64,000 nt of DNA from positions 31,443,965 through 31,507,964 of the forward strand of contig CM026557.1 of assembly GCA_015143295.1 (NCBI GenBank). Direction: 5' to 3'. Under the pieces are notes generated by a model. It ran no database searches, was not told where the DNA came from, and saw only the letters and a program-made list of their open reading frames with translations. This document shows, one piece after another, positions 12,219-22,507 of the stretch. Position 1 is the first letter of the stretch; each line of letters starts with the position of its first letter. Both the position numbers and the translations under genes were made by a program. This stretch comes from Tetracentron sinense (Eukaryota; Streptophyta; Magnoliopsida; Trochodendrales; Trochodendraceae).

Positions 12219-13300
12219 GAATCTATAGCCGTTTTCCCGATTTGGGCACCGAGAAGGCCGAAATCCATGTTTCTGAAGTATACTTCGGCCTAAACCAACA
12301 GATGCCCACCAAATCCAAACCGGGGGTCGAATTTCGATGTCGTTTCTTCTAACGCATGTATTTTAATATATCCTGAGTGTTGGAGTTAGTTTCAAGCGAT
12401 TCCGAGGCTGTGTGCCGGATTTGGGCATTGAGATGGCCGAAATCCATGTTTTTCAAGTATGCTTTGCCCTAAACCTACCACCTTCGACGAAATCCAAACC
12501 GAGGGTCAGATTTCGATGCCGTTTCTTCTAGCATGTTTATTTCAATATATCCTAAGTATTGGAGTTGGTTTCGAGGGAATCCGAGATCATTTGCCCGATT
12601 TGAGCACTGAGAAGGCCGAAATCCATGCATGTTTCTCAAGTATACTTCGGCCTAAACCAACAAACGCCCACAAAATCCAAATCGGGGGTCGGATTTCGAT
12701 GTCGTTTCTTCTAACGCGTGTATTTTAATATATAGTAAGTGTTGGAGTCAGTTTCGAGCAATCCAGAGGCCGTGTTCCCGAATTGGGCATCGAGAAGGCC
12801 GAAATTCATGTTTCTCAAGTATGCTCTGGCCTAACCCTACCACCTTCCACACTGGGGGTCGGATTTCGAAACTATTTCTTCTAACACGTGTATTTTAATA
12901 TATCATAAGTGTTGGAGTCGGTTTCAAGCCATTCTAAGGCCGTGTGCTCGATTTAGGCAACGAGAAGGCCGAAATCCATGTTTCTCAAGTATGCTCTGGC
13001 ATAAACCTACCACCTTGCACCAAATCCAAACCAGGTGTTAGATTTCGATACCGTTTCTTCTAATGCATGTATCTTACGTGTTGGAGTCTGTTTCAAGCAA
13101 TTCTGAGGCCGTGTACCCGATTTGGGCACCGGAGAAGGCCGAAATCCATGTTTCTCAAGTATACTTTGGCCTAAACCTACCACCTTCCACCAAATCCAAA
13201 CCGAGGGTTGGATTTCGATCCCGTTTCTTCAAGCGCGTGTATTTCAATATATCCTAAGTGTTGGAGTTGGTTTCGAGGGAATCCGAGGCCGTTTGCCCGG
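12219..13300. repeat. ~179-bp tandem array, part 2, 6 units
   Basis: This continues the array after the solo LTR, with the same period (TTTCTCAAGTA anchors near 12270, 12448, 12632, 12812, 12979 and 13150). In order the units look like B, A, B, hybrid, hybrid, A. The array ends abruptly inside a monomer at 13300, where a foldback element begins. Isolated scraps of the monomer (TTTGGGCACCGAG) recur near 13902 and 14484. Confidence 0.93.
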
Positions 13301-14369
13301 ACTGCTTATTACAACCGCATTTATGGAAGAGCATACTACATAAATTTTCTTACTAAATGACCCTTGCAAGGGTCAGGAATGTCCTCATTATTGGGCCGCT
13401 CATGTGGGCACCCTTTACAGTAAAAGGTCCGGTGATGTTGAGGCAAAAGATTTATAGATCTACATTCTTTTACAACGTCTTCCTTGACCAGGACTTCACG
13501 TCTGCATGCACACAGAATCGATGATGATAACATATAGTGACCAAAAGAACGTGAACAACAATATTCACCTTTGGTTATGTCGTTAACATCTTGGAGGGTT
13601 CTATGCTACTGAACAACCACCAAACTACATGAATTTGAATAGACTGAAAATTTTGATTCATTTCTCTTCTTATCCCTTTCACTATTACCGTTCGTGACAA
13701 CTTCATTTTTGGGATGGTGGTCATCCAAACCATTCAGAGATAGAAGCTTTGAAATCTGTGGTATATTCACCTTAGAAGATTGAAAATTTGGCTATCTATT
13801 CAAGGAACTACCTGGAATGCAAAAATGAAGTTGTTTGAACGACTGTGTCTTCGAAAACATGTTATAACTGGATTCAAACTAGGTATGTGGAAGTCAGCTC
13901 GTTTTGGGCACCGAGATGTCATTTTTTTTTATCTCTAAATGGTTTAGTTGACCTCCATCCCAACAAGAAACTTGTCGGGAATGGTAATGGTGAAAGGGAT
14001 AAGAAGAGAAAGTAATGAAAAAGTTCAAGTTATTCAAATTGACATAGTATGTAGTTGTTCAGTAGCATGGAACCCTCTATGATGTTAACTACATAACCAA
14101 AGGTGAATATTGATGTTCACGTTCTTTTGGTCACTGTATGTCATCATCATTCATTATGTGTGCAGGCGCACGTGAAGGCCTAGTCAAGGAAGAGGTTCTG
14201 AAAGAATGAATATTTATAAATCATGAGCCTCAACATCACCGGACTTTTTATTGTAATGAGTGCCCGCATGAGCAGTCCAAGAATGAGGACATTCCTAACC
14301 CCGCAAGGGTCATTTAGTAAGAAAATTTATCAAATATCTTCTTCCATTAATATGGTTGTAATAAGCAGT
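13301..14369. repeat. 1.07-kb foldback (long inverted repeat)
   Basis: The two ends are inverted copies: ACTGCTTATTACAACC at 13301 and GGTTGTAATAAGCAGT ending at 14369. The arms run about 400 bp with moderate divergence (for example GACCCTTGCAAGGGTCAGGAA near 13359 against the inverted CCCGCAAGGGTCATTTAG near 14303). The centre (~13710-13960) is not obviously paired. No open frame of note is present. It directly follows the truncated satellite monomer. No clear target duplication was found. Confidence 0.85.
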
Positions 14370-15050
14370 GCAGGAACCGGGTGGTACATGGAGACATAAC
14401 ATGCAATTTGCAAGTCAAACGTTATCCTTGTTTGTTTTTAGTGTTAGCTATTGTTGGAGTTACATCATCACCTTTTGATGCCTGATTTGGGCATCGAGGT
14501 CCTGATTTGGAAGCTAACCCTTAAGTTTTAACCTTAAGAAATCTCTAATTAATCTGAGTAAATCTTGGATTTAATGTAAACAAATCACGTTTTAACCCCC
14601 CGCCGAATAAGGATTGGGATAAAGAAACCATATTCACCGAATTCCATTACATAAAGACTAAACACTTAATAGTCCCTTGGTCTCATTACTACCATGGTAA
14701 CCAATCATTTTAATTTCAACACATAAAGTTCTAACTCATAAACGTGAGGCTTATCCATCACTAAAATGCGAACTAAGTAGACTCTAATTTCAGATTTGTA
14801 GAGTATAGTGTTCCAACTCACGAAAGTGAGGTATCTCCATCACTAACATGCTAAGCAATCACATATATTTCAGATTTTGCAAGGTTTAGAGTCCAACTCA
14901 CAAAAGTGAGGTTCATCCTTCACTAACATACTAACTGATAGGTCTAAGATTCAGATTTGCAGAGTAAAGTGTTCCAACTAATGGAAATGAGTTATATCCA
15001 TCAGTAACATACAACCCAATCACTTAGATTTCAGATTTTTTCAAGGATTA
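14370..15050. repeat. Degenerate ~80-90-bp tandem repeats
   Basis: At least four imperfect units share CCAACTCA...AGTGAG...CATCACTAACAT (about 14720, 14810, 14888 and 14968), followed by a TTTCAGATTTT stretch. A further copy resumes near 16735-16800 after interruption by MITEs, simple repeats and a hairpin. It is non-coding, and may belong to the 3' non-coding part of the CACTA element. Confidence 0.7.
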
Positions 15051-15708
15051 GAGCATTCCTAGCAGCCTCACTGAAATAACCAAAAGGTTATTTTGGTGAG
15101 CCAAATGACTAAAAAGTGCTAAAAACTCTCCAGCAGGCTCGCCAAAACTCAGCAAAATAAAGATTTGGGTTTGGTAAGTGTACAGTACTCACCAAGTTTA
15201 GTGAGTTACTGTACACTCACCAAAGCTAAAATTTCTCTTTCCCTCCTTTTTTGTGGGCCCACACAAATAATCAAATAAAGGTTTCTCTCTCCCTTTCTTT
15301 ATTGTGGTCCCACAGAAACAATAAAATAAGGAAAATAGTTAACGTGCCTGGGAAATGGATTTTACAATCCAAGGCTGGACATCATTGGTCCGTGTCCCCC
15401 CTCTTAAATACCAATTAACTGTGGTGGCTATTTAAGAGGGGGGGCATGGACCAATGAGGTCCAGCCATGGATTGTAAAATCCATTTTCCATTTATGCTAA
15501 TCACTGCTCATAAAATAATGTTTCTCTCTCTCTTCCTTTTTTGTTTTCCAACACAAATAATAAAATATTGTTTTCACTCTCCTTTTTTTTTTTGTTAAAA
15601 TGGTGAGGCTGTTAAGAGTGTTTTAAAAAAGTGGCTCACCAAAATAACCTTTTTGTGAGTTTTGGCTATTTTGGTGAGTAAAATTCCATGAGGCTGCTAG
15701 GAATGCTC
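15051..15708. mobile_element. PIF/Harbinger-like MITE, copy 1
   Basis: Terminal inverted repeats GAGCATTCCTAGCAGCCTCA and TGAGGCTGCTAGGAATGCTC bound the element. It is flanked by a TTA duplication (15048-15050 and 15709-15711), the target type of PIF/Harbinger (TWA). The interior is A/T-rich with stacked TTTGGTGAGT-like motifs and has no coding capacity. A second MITE (15330-15509) is nested inside it. Confidence 0.87.
15330..15509. mobile_element. Palindromic MITE, MULE-like (9-bp TSD), nested copy
   Basis: This 180-bp element has arms of about 75 bp that are near-perfect inverted copies (TTGGTCCGTGTCCCCCCTCT against GGGGGGGCATGGACCAA). It is flanked by the exact 9-bp duplication ATAAAATAA (15321-15329 and 15510-15518). 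A 9-bp duplication is the Mutator-superfamily hallmark. The same family occurs three times in tandem at 58990-59531. Confidence 0.9.
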
Positions 15709-15714
15709 TTAGAG

Positions 15715-16063
15715 TTATAACTCATAAAATTCCACCACTACCACCACTCATCCACCACTAACACTAACACACCACCTCTACCATCCCCCCACCACCCATC
15801 TACCACAAACACTAACACACCACCATCCACCCATCCACCACTACCACCACCCATCCACCACCACCACCACCACCATCCATCCACCAACACCCACCCACCA
15901 CTAACACTAACACACCACCACTACCACCACCCATCCACCACCACCACCACCCATCCACCACTAACACTAACACACCACCATCCATCCACCACCACTACCA
16001 CCACCACTTCCACTACCATCCACCCACCACTAGCACCACTACATACACCACCACCACCATATT
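15715..16063. repeat. CCACCA-rich minisatellite / low complexity
   Basis: An irregular array built from CCACCA, CATCCACCA and ACTAACACTAACACACCA words, strongly biased to C and A on the plus strand. It contains no gene. Short runs of the same composition recur near 16810-16860. Confidence 0.9.
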
Positions 16064-16065
16064 AA

Positions 16066-16738
16066 TTTGAGGTTCTTTCTTCACCGTACAAGATTGAAAA
16101 TTATTGGATCTTTCTTGTTTATTATCCATAGAATCAGTACCCATTTATAAAAAGACATTTGCACAATTCTTTCATCAGTTCCACCAAAGACAAACCGGGG
16201 TCAATAATTCTTTATGATGCATAAGACATCTATCTTCCACTAATTTTAGAACTACATTCAGAGTAGGTATGTGGAAGTCAGGTTGTTCGAAAGGAGAATT
16301 ATAGCTCAGAGAAATCTTCACCTCCCCCTAGGTTGAGGAACCAATCTTCAAGATTATATACAATAAAGGTGATGGTGTTTCAGATTTAACATGTAGGACT
16401 TGAACAATTTGTGAGATTGTATGCTGTTCGGAGGCATCTACTGATTTTGATGTTTACTCCCTCACCCTTGGGAGAGGTGAAGATTTCTCTGAACGGTAAT
16501 TCTGCTCTCAAACGACCTAACTTCCACATACCTAGTCTTTGATACTAGTTCTAATGTTAGTGTAGGATAAATGAAACTTACATCATACAAAATTATTGAG
16601 CCCAGTTTTTCTTTGATGAAGCTGATGAAAGAATTGTGCGAATCATTTTTCAAAATGGGAACTGATTCTATGGATAACAAATAAGAAAGATCAAAAGGTT
16701 ATTTTTCCAATCTTCTACGGGGAAGAAAAACTGGGCAT
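16066..16738. repeat. Imperfect inverted repeat (~270-bp arms)
   Basis: The left arm (about 16070-16330) and right arm (about 16455-16735) are reverse-complement relatives. GGTATGTGGAAGTCAGG (16266) pairs with CTAACTTCCACATACC (16517), and GATCTTTCTTGTTTATTATCCATAGAATCAG is mirrored near 16665-16695. A related single arm (GGTATGTGGAAGTCAGCTCG) lies inside the foldback near 13880, so the two hairpins may be relatives. No coding content. Confidence 0.75.
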
Positions 16739-16898
16739 TCTAAAGTGAGGTTCATCAACCTGCTAACATATATACTTTATAACTCATAAAAGTGAGTCAT
16801 AAATTTCACTAACCCACCCACCCACTAGTCCACCACCACTAGCTAATACCACTACTACCACAACCAAATACATGCCCACGGAAAACAATAATATATAA

Positions 16899-17369
16899 GA
16901 GCATTCCTAGCAGCCTCACCAAAATAAAAACAATAATATATAAGAGCATTCCTAGCAGCCTTTGGTGAGCCAAATGATAAAAAAATGCTAAAAAGTTTCT
17001 TCTAGTAGTCTCACCAAAACTCAACAAAATAAAGATTTGGGTTTGGTGAGTGTACAGTACTCACCAAATTTGGTGAGTTACTATACACTCTCCAAAGCTA
17101 AGATTTCTCTTTCCCTCCTTTTTGTGGGCCCAAACAAATAATTAAAAAATAGGTTTCTCTCTCCCTTCCTTTATTGTGGTCCCACACAAACATTAAATTA
17201 ATTTTTCTCTCCCTTCTTTTTTCATTTTCCCACACAAATAATAAAATATTGTTTCTCTCTTTTTTCTTTTTTTTTGTTAAAATGGTGAGGCTGTTGGAAG
17301 TGTTTTAAAAAAGTGGCTCACCAAGACAACTTTTTTTGTGTTAAAATGGTGAGGCTGCTAGGAATGCCA
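16899..17369. mobile_element. PIF/Harbinger-like MITE, copy 2
   Basis: Same family as 15051-15708. The left terminal repeat is GAGCATTCCTAGCAGCCT and the right is AGGCTGCTAGGAATGCCA, with TAA on both sides (before 16899 and at 17370-17372). The left terminus is present twice (16899 and 16944) with a duplicated AACAATAATATATAA leader, so the 5' end was locally duplicated. It lacks the nested MULE-like MITE of copy 1, which dates that insertion after the family spread. Confidence 0.82.
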
Positions 17370-17439
17370 TAATGCAATTACAAATAGGAAATAAAACTTT
17401 TAAAATTAACATTTACCTGCTCAGACGCATGTGGTGCTG

Positions 17440-18845
17440 TTGAAGGCTCACCTGCATGTTGTTCATGGTGTATTAGAGTAAATAAATGATTGATCGAAGA
17501 TCACATTATTAAAAATGTTTAATTAACTCTCCAGTAAGATTATATGCCTGCCCCAGCCCTTGTAATACCCGATCGAGGGTTGCCTGCATCCTATTGAGCT
17601 GAGTCTGCTGAGCCGCCATCTATGCTCTCGTATCCGCTAGCTGATCCCTCAACATCTGGGTCTCAACAGCTCCTGAAGCAGAACCGGGCATGGCTTGAGG
17701 ATCGTGACCAGCCTAACTAGGTGGCGGTTGGGCCTAATCCAAGACCACGTATTCTCCTAGGATGCTCAAGGGGCATGACCTAGGAGAATACATCATCTTG
17801 CGTCGTGCTGTCCTGCAAGCCAACCGGTAACTGCGCCAGGAGCTCCCTCATGCGTCCCTATAAACAATTGGAAATAGTTATTGAATGTCACAAATGTTAA
17901 AAAATTTAGTATTTCAGGTTATAGATTATTCCAACTTCTAAAGTTTACCGACCATCAACTCTCCAGCCTCCTCATTAACCAGAGCACCACTCGCACTTTG
18001 GTGAGTGGTGATCCACACCTCTACATGGTCCGGGGCTGTCTGGGTCGGGCTTGCCTATTTCTTTGATAGTTTCAATAATGACAACATAAACCAGTCAACA
18101 AAACTTCAAAATATGATAAATGCCAAATTAAGACCACGTTTCTTCGAACTTACCATCCCGTCTCGCACACGAGCGAAGCTCTTCGACCCAGAAGTGTGCA
18201 CCACCTTCTGTTTTTCTCGATTCGCTTTATTTTGAGCACTCCGTTTCTATAAAATTGAAATTTCTTACCGAATTAGAATGGAGAAGTGACATAATTGAAG
18301 TATATTACCAATTAGACTAAAGAGCTTAATCAAGATATACCATCCCCATCTCAGAGAACCAGTAATCTACGAGGCCATGCCACTAGCTCACTGGAATATC
18401 TGGGGGGCATCTGGCATAAATGGCCACCGGTCGAAGCTCCTGGTCCATGTATTTCAATTTCAACTTCCTCTTCCAATCCCTCCATTTATGCTCGAGGGAA
18501 GTGAAGACATAATGCTCCTGGGTATGCGAGACCCGGAACATTTCCTAGATCACATTGTCAATTGATTAATTTTTCAGCTAATATAACGAATGCTACATAA
18601 TCAAAAAATAATAATAAAGGACATACATATTTTTTGCGTCTTACCTGGACTAGAAGCCATGCACGTGCCATGGCCTCGGCGTTGATGTCCCTCCAGCCGA
18701 CATCGAAGCGGAAGATGTGCGGGTCACAGGCTAAAGTACCCAAAAACTGACCTAACATCTTGCCACCCTCCCCTACGGGCTGGGCAAGATTGTCGATCTC
18801 TACATCCTTCTTCTCCCCTGGCTGGAGACCGTGCAAACCCAGCAT
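17440..18845 (-). pseudogene. Ptta/En-Spm 'transposase 24'-like protein, decayed
   Basis: Minus-strand translation gives pieces in the order of the plant Ptta/transposase-24 family that accompanies tnp2 in CACTA elements. A conserved GQ/AQPVGEGGKMLGQFLGTL block is at about 18770-18720. Next comes HTQEHYVFTSLEHKWRDWKRK (about 18520-18455), then a block ending VSxWHGLVDYWFSEMG with an in-frame stop (about 18395-18350). SGSKSFARVRDG (about 18190-18160) follows, and then a coiled-coil tail with QMLRDQLADTR and LNRMQATLDRVLQGLGQAY (about 17665-17550). Frames are broken and intronic or indel sequence separates the blocks. It lies downstream of tnp2 on the same strand, the usual CACTA order. Confidence 0.8.
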
Positions 18846-18939
18846 CTAGGTACGACCTCGGGTCCTCCTAATAGGCCCGGGCGCAGGTGCAGAGGGCTCG
18901 GCATGTGGTGGCGACCCAGTAAGTCCTATAGGATCCATC

Positions 18940-19450
18940 TGAAAAAGAACATGCAAATAAACAACTCATTCAAGGAAATTTCATACTTACAGAGTTTACG
19001 CAAATACAAATATTTGCGTTTCGCCATTAACATGTAAATAAACAACTCATTAAAGGAAATTTCATAATTAGAGAGGTTCAACTCATAAAATTATAGGATC
19101 TTTCGCCATTAGCATGGAAATAAATAACGAATTTGAGGACATTTCATATTTAGATAGTGTAAACACATAAAAGCATCTAGATTGCACAATAAACATGCAA
19201 ATAAATAACTCATTAAAGGAAATTTCATACTTCGAAAGTTTAAACACATAAAAATATTTGAGTAAATAAATGACATGCAAATAAACAATTCATTAAAGGA
19301 AATTTCATACTTAGAGAGTTTAAACACATAAAAATATTTGACTAAATAAATGGCATGCAAATAAACAACTCATTAAAGGAAATTTCATACTTAGAGAGTT
19401 TAAACACATAAAAAAAAGCGTGTATTTCGTCATTAACATGAAAATAAACA
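18940..19450. repeat. ~80-bp tandem repeat, about six units
   Basis: Units carry AAATAAACAACTCATTAAAG followed by GAAATTTCATACTTAGAGAG and TTTAAACACATAAAAATA. They start near 18950, 19030, 19120, 19200, 19280 and 19360. The array sits between the Ptta and tnp2 remnants and has no coding role. Confidence 0.88.
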
Positions 19451-21159
19451 ACCCATAGCATTTTTTTTCAAAAAATAACTTCGTTTACCTCCGCAATTGG
19501 ATTAAACTTACATTGTTTCTGTTTGTATATATTGGTACATATTAGTCATTTCTATCTGTTTCATCGTTATAGTCTGATTCAACTTCATCCTAACTAGATT
19601 CGGTCGAAGGAGCTTGGTGGAGTTGCACTTGAGGGGGCGCATCAACAGTTGTTCCGGTAATCCCTAATCTCACCCAACTAGCACCTCCGTCATCGTCATG
19701 TTCAGTGACATCTAAATGTTGGTCGTTGAATGACTCGTTTTCTCTGAATACATTATCGTCCATAGTAGATTCTTCATTCATGTCGAAGTAGTCTCTTGGT
19801 TTTGTCTTGATGACAACATGCCAACCTGGGTCAGAAGGATCTTCTACGTAAAATACCTGCTCTGCCTAAGATGTCATAACATATGGTTCATGAAACACAG
19901 CGTGTGTAGGGACCAGGCGTGTAAAGTTCACAAGCGTAAACCCATACGCATCGGTCTTTATTCCTCTACTCTGTGACATCACATCAACCCAGTCGTACTA
20001 AACAATACAAATTTTATGCTTTCTGAATACGTTAATTGCACAACGTTGGTTAAGCGGCCATAGTAGGTTATATCTCCTGCAATGGGAATCTTGTCCCTAG
20101 AAGATGGATAACAATGAGTCATTGCAATGACCGTAACACCACTATTTTGACTCCTGCGTCACGCTCTCTATCCATAGTACAAAACCTATATCCATTGATG
20201 ACGTAGCCCTTAAAACTTTGTGCAACATCTGTGGACCGTATGCGAAGCATTTAATCTTGTTAGACACCGAACTGCATGACGCTTGTAGCCTTTTAACCTA
20301 TTTGAAGGCCAAAGGCATATGACTTATATAATAAGATTGAATCATTATACAAAACTTCGTGTATGTGTTGTGCAAATATAAGTTAAGAGCATATGACTTA
20401 CATAACCCCTAAACCATTCAACAAACTTTTGCTTTCTTTGTCATGCCCCAATATACCCCCTAGGAGTTTAGGGATACTTTAGGCGTGACTAAACGTACCT
20501 GCCAAACCATCATGTCAAGAACACGATAATTACAGTACTAAAACAATGATAATCAGAGTGCGGAAGCTAAACATAAATGTGGAAGCGCAAACTAACTTTT
20601 TTATTTCTTCTATCGTTCTCAAATGGTATTTCAAGTTAACATATATAAAAAAACATGTCTAAGTCTAAGGTGGACAGGCCCACCTATCAAAATGTCACAA
20701 CTACTCAAAAATTCCCTCGCACTCTCCCCTCAACAGTAGTCCAGGTATGGCCACACGTCGAGGTCTCGATCCGCCTGAAACTGTAGTGGAATAGACGGCT
20801 CTCTCTCCTCTATGTACTCTTCCTCGACCCAAGGTTCCGGGTCGAGGGCTCCCTCAGTAGCTGCCGACATGAAAGTATGACTGAGCATGGAATACTCAGC
20901 GAGTACAAGCTACTAACTAACCATAACAATAATAAACACGCAAAGAGTAATACAATACCAATCATCAATTCAAGGCAATAGTAAAATCATAGAATTAAAC
21001 AATATTAACCATGGAGCAATATTATCATCTTGATGTACGTGCATGAATGCAAAAACACCGATAAAACTCATGCTTGAAAACCCGTTTCCATATCTCGGTA
21101 TGCCTTATGGAAATCATGTATGCGTGCATGCATGAATGCCTTGTCATCATCTTGTAACT

Positions 21160-21352
21160 TGTGAGCCAGAGGCTAGCACCCGAATCTCCCTGGGCTGTCA
21201 ACCTCCTTGATATATGGTTTTCTTGTGAGCCAGAGGCTAGTACCCGAATGTCCCTGGGCTACCAACCTCCTTGACAATATGTGTTTTAGGGGTTTTCTTG
21301 TGAGCCAGAGGCTAGTACTAGTATCTCCCTGGGCTACCAACCTCCTTGACAT
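21160..21352. repeat. Tandem ~65-80-bp repeats within LTR
   Basis: Three units of TTGTGAGCCAGAGGCTAG...CCCTGGGCT(G/A)(T/C)CAACCTCCTTGA. The same units occur in the LTR fragment at 28001-28890, and a single degenerate unit lies in the LTR at 9502 (near 10205). The array is part of the LTR, not a separate element. Confidence 0.85.
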
Positions 21353-22320
21353 GCAATATTTTCTTGTTGGTTATTATATGCACATGCTCTTGAAATCTCG
21401 GTTCATGCTATCATGCGTGCTCGTGTACGTGTCAATCGTGACAATAGTGGAATAAGGATAACAAGAGAAATATGGCATCACAATTTCATTCATAATATAT
21501 TCATGTGAGCATTTGAGTAATTAACATGGCATTTGAGTATTTAAAGCATTTTCTTCCTTTAAGTCATGATTTTATAGATTCGGCATTTTGTCAAACACAT
21601 AACATACATTGTTCCTTAGTAGTTCATCTTCTTCCTTTTTATGCATATTTTCCATTCAATCACAAAAGGGTAAGTTTATTATTTATACAATGCCCATCCT
21701 CCATTTTCCAATTCACACCCCACACATCATACATCATTCCTTCGGCATCCAATCGCCTCAATCCATACCCATCCAAACATCCATACCATTCTTCCTTATC
21801 TTGTTTATGTTCACTAGAGATGTTTATTAGAGATAATACATTTCATGAAGAAGAAACCTAATAACAAGGATCACATTCCATATAGAAACCTAGATTATTG
21901 CTAGGGTAAGTTGGTAGGGTGTACTAACCTTAAATCAAGGCTTGATCTTGGTTGTAAACCTTGATTGGAGCTCCAACTTGCAAGAAGAAGGACTCTTGCT
22001 TGAAGAAGGCTTGAGTGAGAAGGAAACCCTCTTGAAAATAGCTTGGAGAATGCTGTCCTTGCTTGAGAGAGACTCCCCCCACGAGCTTTAGGCTTGGCTT
22101 TGAGAGATCCAAGCAAAAGGAATGACCTTGGGTGTTTAAACCCTTGATTTCTTCACCAAGGATGCCCTAGGAGAAAACTCTCTTCTTCTCCTCCCCTTTC
22201 TCTCTAAATGTTCTAAGTGTAGTGAATGGGGACCCAAATGGTCGAGCAAGCTCTTATGGGTAAGGGTTTAACGCCCAAAAGATGAAAAAGCCCTTACTGA
22301 AATTTCTGCAAAAACACGAA

Positions 22321-22507
22321 GACCGAGCGATCGGTGGTTACGACCGATCGATCGGTTGCCTACCGAGCGATCGGTGTTCTGACCGATCGACCGGTCAAAA
22401 ACATGCTCTCTGGAAAATTTCCCCATACAAAATTTTTGACCAGTCGATAGATACCGATCGATCGGTTTTGGACCGATCGATCGCTACTACTGACCGAGCG
22501 ATCGGTG
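22321..22507. repeat. Cluster of ACCGATCG-type palindromes, copy 2
   Basis: Seven palindromes (ACCGAGCGATCGGT, ACCGATCGATCGGT and variants) are arranged as four (22321-22396), a spacer with TGGAAAATTTCCCCATACAA (22397-22452), and three (22453-22507). Layout and spacer match copy 1 at 720-904, although that copy lies in an LTR of a different type. Just downstream is TTTTGACCATATCTTTTGAC, also kept near copy 3. Confidence 0.92.

Noticed and set aside
6676-13300. CRISPR-like array
   Set aside because: Units are ~179 bp with no short identical repeats separated by unique spacers, and the context is a plant nuclear genome.
21526-22116. ORFs of 71-111 codons in the 20439-22718 region
   Set aside because: The region is a solo LTR with exact target duplications and no pol; these frames are not conserved as proteins in the sister LTRs.
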